Positions 8,137 through 17,424 of a stretch of DNA of 64,000 bases are shown one piece after another. The position numbers and the translations under genes are program-made. The stretch is from Armatimonadota bacterium. GTDB taxonomy: Bacteria; Armatimonadota; UBA5829; JAUSEB01. The notes below the pieces were generated by a model. That model made no database searches. It had not been told where the DNA came from and was given only the letters and a program-made list of their open reading frames with translations. Positions within the stretch are counted from its first letter, which is position 1; every line of letters begins with the position of its first letter. The stretch is from the NCBI GenBank assembly GCA_030649165.1, contig JAUSGG010000116.1:1-64000 (forward strand). The letters are read 5' to 3'.

Positions 8137-9882
8137 ATGGATATTTCGGCGCGGGTTATGCTGATTGCGTTTCTTTGTTTGTATGTGGTCGGGGCCGCGG
8201 CTGCCGTCAGTTCAGCGGATATCGTCGCGAAACGCCGCGCAATGCTGGCGAGCAAGCCTTACACCTCGCTCGTCCCCCGGAGCAATGAGCCTGTCGGAAA
8301 GCTGACAATCCTGCGGGTTTGGCCGGACGAGATTGACATGAGGCTTGCCCTTGGCGCCCTGCAGGGACTGGTCAACCGCGATCGACCCAGGATATATATA
8401 GGTCTCGATAAGCCTCTGTACTGGCTCGAGTACCACGGCGGCAAAGTCTGGCCCGAGATCGAGTACGACGTTTTCAAAGTGTTCGAGACTTACAAGGAAC
8501 GGGTCAAGGGTTTGGTCATATACGACTCGTCCGTTGACGGTCTCGGCAGCATCGCGGTTACGTATGCCGGAATAGAGGACCTGATACCGGCGACCCCAGA
8601 GCTTGCCGAGAGGCTATCCGCTAGATTTGGATGGAAGGTCGCGCACGACCTTCGCGGCCGTTGGCAAAACCGCCTGGAAGCTTACCAGTGGGCCTATGAG
8701 AACCTCCTTCCGAGGTGCAACAAGTATGCGCTCATGCACTTCAACCACGGCTACCAGCCGAGAGATCCGACCCAGTGGAGCGAGGCCGGCCAGCAGATCG
8801 GCTTCAACGTCGACTATGCCGTGGCGTTTCGTCTTTTTGTATGGCACATCGGGCACGAGCCGGTCCCCGGCGAGATGGATCTGGCCGTCAAGATAATGGA
8901 GAGCGCGCCCCTGTTTACGCCGGTGGTCGGGGCGAGCACGGGGCTGAACATGTACCCGGAGCCGTACCTCGTCTGTTTTATCGCGAAGTACACGAACCTT
9001 TTCATACCGTTTGGCCCTTCCAATGTAAGTGTGTTGTCGGGCGCGCGAATACCTGATCGGCTGCTCAAGCGCAATCAACCACTGCCCGCGCGTGATTTGG
9101 AGGCCGACAAGGTCTACGTAGCTTTCACCAACTCCGAACACGACAACATGGAGCATCTGATCGGCGGAGGCCCGCCGTGGCAGGTGACCGGAATCGAGAC
9201 CGACGACCCGTACAGAATGTGGTGGTGTGATCCCCAGAGGGGCAAAGTCCCGATGGGATGGCCGATAGGCCCACTGCTCTGCGAGTTGTCCCCGGCCACG
9301 CTGGCGCACTTTGTGATGACCGCGACGGACAACGATTACTTCATGGCGTCGCTGACGGGACTTGCCCTGACCAGCATACCGGACTTCGCGACCGCATACC
9401 CGCAAGCCCAGGAAGAGATTGTCGCGGAGTACGCCAGGATGACGGCGAAGTATCTGAAGCGTTTGGGATGGACCATGGTGCACGCGTGGTCACCCCCCGA
9501 CAAGATTGGGCCATTTGTCAAGAGCTTTCCGGGCCTCGAGGGCGTTCTGGAAGGCTATGGAACGTGGCCCGATATGACGTATGATAAAGCCAACTACCTT
9601 ATCAAGGGAGTTCCAGTTTTTCACTCTTTGACGACAGGCAGCCCCTCAACGAGGCGCGACCGCCCGATCGCTGATGACTACAAGCGAAAGGCAAGAGCGC
9701 TCGCGCGGGAGATTACGTCTGTTAAGATCGACGAGAGGCCGGCATTCATGCACGCTTTTACTATCGGCTGGGACTACGGCCCCACAATACTGAAGATGGT
9801 GGCGGATCAACTCCCGCTTGACTACGTCATCGTGCGTCCCGACGAGTTGGCCGCCTTATACAAGAAACACAAAGAAAAATGA
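8137..9882 (+). CDS. GxGYxYP-like paralogue 3, lacks C-terminal domain
   Basis: 581 aa from the ATG at 8137 (GGGAG 8 bp upstream); the frame opens at 8122, but that ATG lies inside the preceding gene. The signal peptide (VVGAAAAVSS) and all N-terminal and central motifs are conserved: LQGLVNRDRP, NSEHDNMEH, NDYFMASLTG...AYP. It stops after DELAALYKKHKEK, exactly at the linker where the other three paralogues continue with a beta-rich domain of about 230-245 residues. The stop is followed by a clean ribosome-binding site for paralogue 4, so the domain is deleted rather than frameshifted. It is probably a functional one-part protein that may work with its sisters. Confidence 0.7.
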   Translation: MDISARVMLIAFLCLYVVGAAAAVSSADIVAKRRAMLASKPYTSLVPRSNEPVGKLTILRVWPDEIDMRLALGALQGLVNRDRPRIYIGLDKPLYWLEYHGGKVWPEIEYDVFKVFETYKERVKGLVIYDSSVDGLGSIAVTYAGIEDLIPATPELAERLSARFGWKVAHDLRGRWQNRLEAYQWAYENLLPRCNKYALMHFNHGYQPRDPTQWSEAGQQIGFNVDYAVAFRLFVWHIGHEPVPGEMDLAVKIMESAPLFTPVVGASTGLNMYPEPYLVCFIAKYTNLFIPFGPSNVSVLSGARIPDRLLKRNQPLPARDLEADKVYVAFTNSEHDNMEHLIGGGPPWQVTGIETDDPYRMWWCDPQRGKVPMGWPIGPLLCELSPATLAHFVMTATDNDYFMASLTGLALTSIPDFATAYPQAQEEIVAEYARMTAKYLKRLGWTMVHAWSPPDKIGPFVKSFPGLEGVLEGYGTWPDMTYDKANYLIKGVPVFHSLTTGSPSTRRDRPIADDYKRKARALAREITSVKIDERPAFMHAFTIGWDYGPTILKMVADQLPLDYVIVRPDELAALYKKHKEK

Positions 9883-9899
9883 GGACTATAGGAGGAGCA

Positions 9900-12449
9900 A
9901 TGTCCATTGGCCTCGCTGCGCTGATCTTGATCTTGTCTGTGTATTTGCCTGGGGCGGCGGCCGCCGTCAGCTCACCTGACGTCGTGGCAAAACGCCGGGC
10001 TATGATGTCGGAGAAGCCGTATTCGTTCACCGTGCCCCGGTCGAACGAGCCGGTCGGTCAGATAATCGTTTTACGCATATGGCCGGATCAGGTCGACCTG
10101 CGATTTGCGCTCGCCGCGCTGCAGGGGATAGTGAACCGCGACCAGCCGAAGCTGTACATCGGCTTCGATAAGACGCTGAGCTGGCTGGAGTATCACAGCG
10201 CCAAGATATGGGTCAAGGGCGAACGCGACCCGTACAGGATATTCGACATGTATAAAGACCGCGTCAAGGGCCTGGTCGTCTACGACCCCAAGTTCGACGC
10301 GAGCAGCAATGTCGCCATCACCTATGCCGGGATCGAGGATCTGCTGCCGGTAACTCCGGAGCTTGCCGAGGCTTTTTCGTCCAAGTACGGCTGGAAAGTG
10401 GTCCACGATCTGCGCGGAAAATGGACCAACCGCCTCGATGCGTACAAATGGTCGTACGAAAATCTCTTTCCCAAGTGCACGAAGTTCGCGCTGATGCACT
10501 TCAACCACGGCTTCCGCGTAGACGTGCCCGAGTTCGACTTGGAAGGGCCGGGGCATCACATCGCCCAGTCAGTGGACTACGCGGTCGCGTCGCGGATGTT
10601 CGTTTGGCATATCGGCAACAAGCCCCTCCCGGGCGAGCTTGAGTTTGCGGGAAAAGTGATGGAGAGTGTGCCTTTCTACACGCCCGTGGTCGGGGGCAGC
10701 AGCGGAGCGGACATGTTCGATGAGCCGGCGCTTGTCTGTTTTGTGGCCTCCTACGCGAATTTACACATACCATTTTACGCCTGCAATGTCACCGTGCTCT
10801 CGGGGGTACGCATCCCCGACCGAATGCTCCGGCAGAGGCGCCATCCTATGCGCGATCTCGGGCCGGACAAGATCTACGTGACGTTCACCAACTCGGAGCA
10901 CGACAATATGGGGCACGTCATCGGCGGGGGTCCGCCGTGGGAGAGACTTGGGTTCGAAACCGACGATCCGTATCGAATATGGTGGTGCGATCCCTGGCGC
11001 GGCAGGGTTCCTATCGGCTGGCCGATAGGTCCCCTTCTCTCCGAACTCGCTCCGACCACATTGGCGCAGCTTGTGACCACGGCAACGGAGAACGACTACT
11101 TCATGGCGGCGCTGACAGGGATTTGCCTGACCAGTCTCCCGGATTTTGCTTCGGCATACCCTCAGGATCAGGAAGACCTGGCGGCGGGTTACGCGAAACT
11201 GACGGGGAGTTACATGAAGCGTCTCGGCTGGACCATGGTTAACCCCTGGGCGCCTCCGGGGAACCTTCGCACGTTCGCCAAGAACATTCCTGGGCTCGAA
11301 GGCCTCTTCGAGGGCTATGGGATGAGAGGCGGAATGACTTACGAGAAAGCCAACTATATGCTGGATGGCGTCCCAGTATTCCACGCCCTCACGAATGGCG
11401 TTCCCGGAGGAGGCCGCGAAGTCTCCATAGCCAACGAGTATGGTCGAAGATCGAAGACACTTGCCAATTGGATCAAGGACGTGAAGGTTACGGAGCGACC
11501 GGGCTTTATCCACGCCTGGACTATCGGCTGGGACCTTGGCCCAACAACGCTCAAGATGTCCGCCGACATGCTGCCGTCGGAATACGTAGTCGTGCGGCCG
11601 GACGAATTCGTGGCGCTGTTCAAGAAGTACAAAGGCGGCAAAGCCGAGCTGAAGTCGACTGGACCGAAGGTGAAACCCTCCGGCGTGGTCACTGAGACGG
11701 CAAATGGGGACACAGGGCTGATTGTCGACACGGGGAAGATCAAGGTGGAGATCGGCTGGGGTGAAAAAGCGCAGGCCCCGATACGCCGGGTGATGGGCGT
11801 CGACGGCAAGTGGCGGTGCGGCGGGACTCTTCTTACGCACAACCCGTGGGGACGCTCGGTGACATCGTTCACGTGTCAGAGGACCAAATCCTCAGACGCG
11901 GAAAAAGAGTACCTGCTGTCATACTCCTACGATGACGGCGGCTCCATTCGGTTGAAGGCGCGCGCGATCGCTGGGAGGCCGTATGTGCTCTTCGAGGAAG
12001 AGATCAACCAGGGAGATATTCCCTCGTGGAGCCTGGACCTCTACCCCGATTTCCAGCCTGATACGCTGTACACAGATACGAAGACCCACGCGATCACGTA
12101 CGCCGGAGTGGAAGTCTATGGCGGCCCGCCGTTCTACGGATGGATACTGGGAGGCAACAGGAATTGCAGAGACCTGATCGGTCTTTACACCTGCTCGTGG
12201 CTGGACTGGGACAGCGGAGATTGCACGCTTTGGCGCAGAGAAAAGTCGGCGTATCTGGAATTCTACCACCAAAGGAAGGGATTCAAGAAATTCGCCGTCG
12301 CAGCGTTAGATAGGAACGACAAAGAGGCTCCGACGCGGCTTTGGAAGGAGTTGAACGGGAGCCCGGAACGCCACTACAAATCGAACAGCTTGACTCCCAC
12401 CGCCAATGTAAAGCCGTTGAAGTTGAACCCCGCCAGCTTGCTGAAGTAG
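9900..12449 (+). CDS. GxGYxYP-like paralogue 4 with antisense-derived tail
   Basis: 849 aa from the ATG at 9900, which has GGAGGAG just upstream; the frame opens at 9879 without a site. It has a signal peptide (LPGAAAAVSS), LQGIVNRDQPKLYIGFDK, NSEHDNMGH, NDYFMAALTG...AYP and a full C-terminal beta domain. Where the other full-length copies end at or just after WKELNG, this one reads on for about 30 residues. That tail lies over the 3' end of the convergent beta-barrel gene (12374-12904), giving a 76-bp tail-to-tail overlap. The original stop was probably lost by a deletion between the two genes. The main domains should be unaffected. Confidence 0.7.
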   Translation: MSIGLAALILILSVYLPGAAAAVSSPDVVAKRRAMMSEKPYSFTVPRSNEPVGQIIVLRIWPDQVDLRFALAALQGIVNRDQPKLYIGFDKTLSWLEYHSAKIWVKGERDPYRIFDMYKDRVKGLVVYDPKFDASSNVAITYAGIEDLLPVTPELAEAFSSKYGWKVVHDLRGKWTNRLDAYKWSYENLFPKCTKFALMHFNHGFRVDVPEFDLEGPGHHIAQSVDYAVASRMFVWHIGNKPLPGELEFAGKVMESVPFYTPVVGGSSGADMFDEPALVCFVASYANLHIPFYACNVTVLSGVRIPDRMLRQRRHPMRDLGPDKIYVTFTNSEHDNMGHVIGGGPPWERLGFETDDPYRIWWCDPWRGRVPIGWPIGPLLSELAPTTLAQLVTTATENDYFMAALTGICLTSLPDFASAYPQDQEDLAAGYAKLTGSYMKRLGWTMVNPWAPPGNLRTFAKNIPGLEGLFEGYGMRGGMTYEKANYMLDGVPVFHALTNGVPGGGREVSIANEYGRRSKTLANWIKDVKVTERPGFIHAWTIGWDLGPTTLKMSADMLPSEYVVVRPDEFVALFKKYKGGKAELKSTGPKVKPSGVVTETANGDTGLIVDTGKIKVEIGWGEKAQAPIRRVMGVDGKWRCGGTLLTHNPWGRSVTSFTCQRTKSSDAEKEYLLSYSYDDGGSIRLKARAIAGRPYVLFEEEINQGDIPSWSLDLYPDFQPDTLYTDTKTHAITYAGVEVYGGPPFYGWILGGNRNCRDLIGLYTCSWLDWDSGDCTLWRREKSAYLEFYHQRKGFKKFAVAALDRNDKEAPTRLWKELNGSPERHYKSNSLTPTANVKPLKLNPASLLK

Positions 12450-12904
12450 TCGTAGCGCGCTTCCAGATAGAACCGCTCGTTGAACAGGATGCCGACAGTG
12501 GCGTTGGCGTTGAGCCCGACCTTGTTCTCGTCAATGCCCTGGCTTGGGACGTCGACCGTGCCGTAGTAAGGCCCTGCCTTCAAGATCACGTAAGGCCGTG
12601 CCTTGTCCGACCCTGACAGTCCTCGTTCCAAACCGACGTTCAGCGCGTACAGAGTCGCGTCGCCGTCGCCGGACGACTGGAACATCCCGAGGGTTACCAT
12701 CGGCGTCCATCTGTCCTCCTCTTGCGGAGTGATAACTTGCAGGCCGAATCCGTTCCATGAGTCGCCAAAGACGTCTTTGGTCGTGGAATTGCTCGGAAGG
12801 AATACCTGATACGCCACTCCCACCGGGGTTTTCGTATCATCCTTTGCATAGACGGTCCCACACGTCGCGAACAAGACAATTGCGATTGCCGCGATATATC
12901 GCAT
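12374..12904 (-). CDS. Small outer-membrane beta-barrel protein
   Basis: 176 aa with a signal peptide (MRYIAAIAIVLFATCGTVYA) and alternating hydrophobic strands ending in YLEARYDYFSKLAGFNFNGF and TLAVGVKLFDL. A terminal strand of alternating aromatic/hydrophobic residues is typical of eight-stranded outer-membrane barrels and related acyloxyacyl-hydrolase-like folds. The start is supported by GGGAGG 9 bp upstream. No enzymatic residues are recognised. Its 3' end overlaps the tail of paralogue 4 on the opposite strand. It indicates a diderm envelope. Confidence 0.65.
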   Translation of the reverse strand: MRYIAAIAIVLFATCGTVYAKDDTKTPVGVAYQVFLPSNSTTKDVFGDSWNGFGLQVITPQEEDRWTPMVTLGMFQSSGDGDATLYALNVGLERGLSGSDKARPYVILKAGPYYGTVDVPSQGIDENKVGLNANATVGILFNERFYLEARYDYFSKLAGFNFNGFTLAVGVKLFDL

Positions 12905-13121
12905 TTACATCAGCCTCCCTTGGAAATGGTCCATTGACGACAGCGCCAGCTCTGCATTGTACCCGCAATCCGTTATACCCAAACGACCATACATTCAGTC
13001 CGGCAAGCGACCTCGCGCAAGGAATATCTCCGACGGACAGCGAACAGATTACTCGACATTGGTTGTCACCGCGCCCTATTTCAAGAATGCCAGAACGGAA
13101 ATCGCAGGTAGTCCGGCCTTG

Positions 13122-15029
13122 ATGAAGCTTCTCCTAAAGTACCCCGGTATCGTTATATGCTCGTTCCTGGTCGCCGCCGCGTTTGGCGTCTACAGCCAGG
13201 TCCTTCGGCACGATTTCGTGAACTACGACGATCCCATCTACGTTACCAAGAACCGACACGTTCAGGCGGGACTGACGCGGGAAAGCGTGACCTGGGCCTT
13301 CACCGACATCAAAAACTCTAACTGGCATCCGTTGACCTGGATGTCGCATATGCTGGACTGGCAGCTATACGGAAAGGACCCTAAAGGTCATCACCGCACG
13401 AGTCTTCTGATTCACATCCTGAGCGCCCTTCTGCTCTTCGCGGCGCTGAGCCGGATGACCGGCGCAGTCTGGCGAAGCGGGTTCGTCGCGGCGATGTTTG
13501 CGCTGCATCCTCTGCACGTCGAGTCGGTGGCCTGGGTTGCCGAGCGCAAGGACGTGCTTAGCGGGCTCTTCTGGATGCTGACTCTCCTCCTGTACGCGCA
13601 ATACGCCAGGCGGCCTGGAGTAGTCTGGTATTGCCTGGTATTTCTTTCCTTTGCGCTGGGTCTGCTGGCGAAGCCCATGATGGTAAGTCTGCCGCTAGTC
13701 TTGCTGCTGCTGGACTATTGGCCGCTGAGAAGGCTGGACGTCCCGAAGCGCGTCCCAGCGCTCGTCCTGGAGAAACTGCCCCTGCTGGCGCTGTCGTGCG
13801 CGTCGTGCGTTGTAACAATAATGGCGCAGCGGGCGGGAGGGGCAGTGCCGCCCTCGGAGGTCATACCTCCCGGCATTCGAGTAGGAAACGCGGCTGTCTC
13901 ATACGTGGCCTACATCTGGAAATGTGTATGGCCGACAAATATGGCGGTTTACTACCCGCATCCCGGACACACGCTCTCCCAAGGGTTGGCGGCGCTGGCG
14001 GCATTGGGGCTTCTCGCCGTCACTGCCGCGTCAGTGGCATGCGCATGGAAACGCCAATACGTGCTCGTCGGATGGCTCTGGTATCTGATCACGCTCGTGC
14101 CGGTGATCGGCCTGGTGCAGGTCGGCGGCCAGGCTATGGCGGACCGCTATACCTACCTCACCCTCACCGGATTGTTCATCGCTGCCGCGTGGGGTGTATC
14201 GGACCTTATCGCGCCCCGCCGTCCCGCGCAGACCGTGAGCGTCGTGCCTGGAGTTCGGAAATCCAACAAGAAGAAGTTCGTTCCAAGGGATGTGCCAGCG
14301 GCGCCCGCGCCGCCCAATGCGGTGGCCGCGGCCCTTGCGGCGGTAGTTCTCATCGCCGCGGCATTCGGCGCGCACAAGCAGGCGGGCTACTGGAGCGACA
14401 GTATCGCCCTCTTCGATCACGCGGCGAAGGTAACGACGAGTAACGCTCTGGCGTATCTGAACCTCGCCAACGCGCAGCTAGCCAAAGAAGATTACTCCGC
14501 CGCTCTGGCCAACTACGAACGCTCTCTCGATATCAAGCCGGACGTGCCTAAGACGCTGAACAACTCGGGGAACGCCCTTGGCGCTTTAGGACGCCAGGAT
14601 GAGGCGGTTGAGAGGTACCGGCAGGCTCTGGAACTGGAGCCGGAGTTTGCCGAGGCGCACGCAAACCTGGGTATCGCTTTGGTCAACTTGCGCAGGTTCG
14701 ACGAGGCTATCACGGAGTTCAACAAAGCCCTCGGCATCAATCCGAATATCGTGGAAGCCCACGTCAACCTTGGTGTCGCGCTCGGCGCGAAAGGCCTGCT
14801 CGATTCGGCTATGGAGGAGTTTTCCAAAGCCGTCGAGATAGACCCGAACAGCGTGGACGCGCACTCCAACCTGGCTATGGGCTACTACAATAAGCGAGAC
14901 TACGGCAGGGCGTGGGAGGAAGTCCATGCATGCCGCGGGCTCGGCGCTGAGATCAACCCAGAGTTCATCAAGGCGCTTTCCCAAGCGCTGCCCGACCCTC
15001 AGCAAGCCGGTCCGGCCACTGAGCGCTAG
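13122..15029 (+). CDS. TMTC-like polytopic membrane protein with TPR repeats
   Basis: 635 aa from the ATG at 13122 (weak ribosome-binding site, but the first residues form the first membrane helix). The N-terminal ~440 residues hold about ten hydrophobic segments, with NYDDPIYVTKN, NWHPLTWMSHMLDWQLYG and HPLHVESVAWVAERKDVLSG, conserved signatures of bacterial GT-C/TMTC-like proteins. The acidic pair in YDDP sits where GT-C glycosyltransferases keep catalytic acids. A basic linker (KSNKKKF) and one more helix lead into about five TPR repeats (YLNLANAQLAKEDYSAALAN onward). It may glycosylate exported proteins. Its stop is 1 bp from the stop of the convergent gene at 15031. Confidence 0.8.
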   Translation: MKLLLKYPGIVICSFLVAAAFGVYSQVLRHDFVNYDDPIYVTKNRHVQAGLTRESVTWAFTDIKNSNWHPLTWMSHMLDWQLYGKDPKGHHRTSLLIHILSALLLFAALSRMTGAVWRSGFVAAMFALHPLHVESVAWVAERKDVLSGLFWMLTLLLYAQYARRPGVVWYCLVFLSFALGLLAKPMMVSLPLVLLLLDYWPLRRLDVPKRVPALVLEKLPLLALSCASCVVTIMAQRAGGAVPPSEVIPPGIRVGNAAVSYVAYIWKCVWPTNMAVYYPHPGHTLSQGLAALAALGLLAVTAASVACAWKRQYVLVGWLWYLITLVPVIGLVQVGGQAMADRYTYLTLTGLFIAAAWGVSDLIAPRRPAQTVSVVPGVRKSNKKKFVPRDVPAAPAPPNAVAAALAAVVLIAAAFGAHKQAGYWSDSIALFDHAAKVTTSNALAYLNLANAQLAKEDYSAALANYERSLDIKPDVPKTLNNSGNALGALGRQDEAVERYRQALELEPEFAEAHANLGIALVNLRRFDEAITEFNKALGINPNIVEAHVNLGVALGAKGLLDSAMEEFSKAVEIDPNSVDAHSNLAMGYYNKRDYGRAWEEVHACRGLGAEINPEFIKALSQALPDPQQAGPATER

Positions 15030-15030
15030 C

Positions 15031-17394
15031 TCATCCTCTCTTCTTGATCCCAATATAATCAATCGGCTCCCAGGACGACTTCGGCTTCGGCGGCGCGCCA
15101 TCGACGGATATCGTCAGCTCACCATCGCCGCTGAGTCCCTTCAGGTAGACCACGCCCGTTTCATCATTGTACGACCAGTTGCCGGCCGGCAACTCCTGCC
15201 CGTTCCACAGCACGCTCTTCGGCGCGCGGAAGCTGGTGAATACGTCCACCTCGCCGGTCTTGATCAGGGCAGCTCGCCATTCTCCCGCGGCCGCGTCGTA
15301 ACTCATCTTCGTGATCTCCGTTCCCGTGAACGGGTCGAGCCGCACCGGGCAAATCCCGCCGTAGCGTCTCAGGATGAAATCGAAGCAGATAAGCGTATAC
15401 GCCTGCACTTCCTGAGGGCCTTCCTCGACGAAGCGCATACTATGAGCGGTGAGTCTGTGTGGTTCGTCCCAATACATCATCCGCAGAGTGTCGCTAAGCT
15501 GATAATAGCAGGTTTCGGCGGCCGGCTCAGACTGCAAGCAGCCGTAGCCCAACACGTCGGTCGGAGCATTGACGCTGCTCCATCGCGTGGTTGTATTCGC
15601 GCAAATCCGATCGGCGGCTTCCCAGCGTCCGACGCTTCGCAGGCCGATGGCCATAGCCGAACTGCTCTGCGAGTTATCAAACTTCAGACCGGCGGCGTAC
15701 TTTTCTAACTGATCGGCTATAACGATTGCTTCTTTGTCGCGCCCCATCAGGTTCAACACCCAGAGCAGATACCCCAGTTCGCGGTCCCGCAGCCGGAGCC
15801 GCGCGGCGAAGAAGTTGTCGATCATCCTGTTCGTCACCTCCCGCGCTTCCTTGTCGCCGGGATAGCGATATGAATACGTGGCCAGACCGAGAAGCGGATA
15901 CGTGCCGACGTACGACATGCTCATGTCCGCATCCTCGAAGTCCACGTTTTCATATATTTCGATCTTATCGGCAAATGAGGTCGAGCCGCAATTGATATCA
16001 GCGAGTTTCAGAGCCGCCCGCTTGCCGGGAGGTAGCCCGATGGAAAGAACCGTCGATGTGTCGGCCTGGTGAATAACGCCATCCGGCCTTTGCTTCACTT
16101 TCACAGATTCCGCGGCGGGGCCGGCAAGCCTGAGTATGTTGCAGTTCTCCAGCGCCGGTTGTTCCGAATAGAGGATCGCAACCTTCTCGAACTGTTTGAT
16201 CCGGTTGAACGGCGATTTATAGTAGCGATCGCAGTCTCGCAGGGTGAACTTGGCGGTTACATCCCGCAGGCCGGACGCTCCAACGTTGGACACTTCGACG
16301 TTGGCGGTCACGCGCCCGCGCAATATATTGAAATCAAACCTGGCCGAGACACGGTCATCATTCGCCTCGATCCGCAGTCGGGATACACCTTTCTTTGGCT
16401 TATCGTAGTCTATGCTGTATTTCGCCGGCTTACGGAAGTCGATTGTGTGTTCGGATCCATCCGGAGTCGCGTAGGAGACGATGAAGTCCGCTATGGAAGC
16501 GAGAAGACCGTGGTTCTCGTAAACGCTCGGATGAATGTGGACGTGCGGATCGTCCGCCAGGTTGCCCATTACGTGGATGACGCCGGTGTCGATGGAGTAT
16601 TCGCCCGGTTTCAGGAAAATGTTCGCCATCACCGGCTGGTTACCGACCTTCCTCACCGGGGCGCCTGCCTTGCAGTGCTTGACGATGAAATCCCGCAGTC
16701 CTTTGCCGTAAAGCTCCATCATGGTCGGGTAGTTGCCGAGCGACCACAGCAGTTCGCCTTCGTCTTCGAGCCAGTAGTTGTAGTGCTCGGGATGAGCAGC
16801 GTTATACGCGCAGACGGAGCCGCCGATATCCGGGTTCCAGTGTGGGACCAGACCGCGCTCCAGAGGAGTCGCGCGGACAAGGGCTTTTGCGGCCATCGCG
16901 TGTTGTTTAGCGAATCTGTTCGGGAGCGGCGTCTCCACGGCCCATCTCAGTATCTCCATGACGCCCGGCTTTTCCGACGCGAACCGAAGAACCAAATCAG
17001 CGCCGCACCATGTGGGAAGGCCCATCTTAGCGAGAGGAACCTTGTGCGTTCCTCCGCCCGAACCCTTGAGGAGCGGGATCGATTGGGTGTTGTTCTCCAG
17101 CGGCACGGCTATGAGTTCCCAGTTCACGCCCGGCGAGACCTCGCCGAATTCCACTACGAACGAGTCTTTCGAATAATCCGCGCACCGGATACAGTGCGAG
17201 AGAGAGTGGACCTTGTTCTCGCCGGGGACTCGTATGGTCGACTTGACGCCGTCGAAGGTAATCAGTTCCCGCGAGTCGCCGCCGCAGTGGTACATATCCC
17301 TGGCCTGCCACCAGGTGTGCGTAGCGCAACTGGCCGAAAGCGCGGAGACGATGAATGTCATTGCGATGGGAAACAGAATGTAGAAATTACGCAT
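15031..17394 (-). CDS. Large secreted protein of unknown function
   Basis: 787 aa with an N-terminal signal peptide (hydrophobic core IAMTFIVSALSASC, cleavage near residue 23). No catalytic motif is certain. The first ~430 residues look beta-rich (WWQARDMYHCGGD, PHWNPDIGGSVCAYN, HVHIHPSVYENHG). The middle (about 500-690) is helical with paired Arg/Leu helices resembling an alpha/alpha-toroid (RELGYLLWVLNLMGRDKEA). The last ~90 residues form a small beta domain. This layout resembles secreted polysaccharide-active proteins, but I do not assign a family. It lies 30 bp downstream of the creatininase-like gene in the same operon, at the end of the glycan-degradation cluster. Confidence 0.6.
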   Translation of the reverse strand: MRNFYILFPIAMTFIVSALSASCATHTWWQARDMYHCGGDSRELITFDGVKSTIRVPGENKVHSLSHCIRCADYSKDSFVVEFGEVSPGVNWELIAVPLENNTQSIPLLKGSGGGTHKVPLAKMGLPTWCGADLVLRFASEKPGVMEILRWAVETPLPNRFAKQHAMAAKALVRATPLERGLVPHWNPDIGGSVCAYNAAHPEHYNYWLEDEGELLWSLGNYPTMMELYGKGLRDFIVKHCKAGAPVRKVGNQPVMANIFLKPGEYSIDTGVIHVMGNLADDPHVHIHPSVYENHGLLASIADFIVSYATPDGSEHTIDFRKPAKYSIDYDKPKKGVSRLRIEANDDRVSARFDFNILRGRVTANVEVSNVGASGLRDVTAKFTLRDCDRYYKSPFNRIKQFEKVAILYSEQPALENCNILRLAGPAAESVKVKQRPDGVIHQADTSTVLSIGLPPGKRAALKLADINCGSTSFADKIEIYENVDFEDADMSMSYVGTYPLLGLATYSYRYPGDKEAREVTNRMIDNFFAARLRLRDRELGYLLWVLNLMGRDKEAIVIADQLEKYAAGLKFDNSQSSSAMAIGLRSVGRWEAADRICANTTTRWSSVNAPTDVLGYGCLQSEPAAETCYYQLSDTLRMMYWDEPHRLTAHSMRFVEEGPQEVQAYTLICFDFILRRYGGICPVRLDPFTGTEITKMSYDAAAGEWRAALIKTGEVDVFTSFRAPKSVLWNGQELPAGNWSYNDETGVVYLKGLSGDGELTISVDGAPPKPKSSWEPIDYIGIKKRG

Positions 17395-17424
17395 GGTATT
17401 GTAGAAATCCTTTCCAGATTGCTC

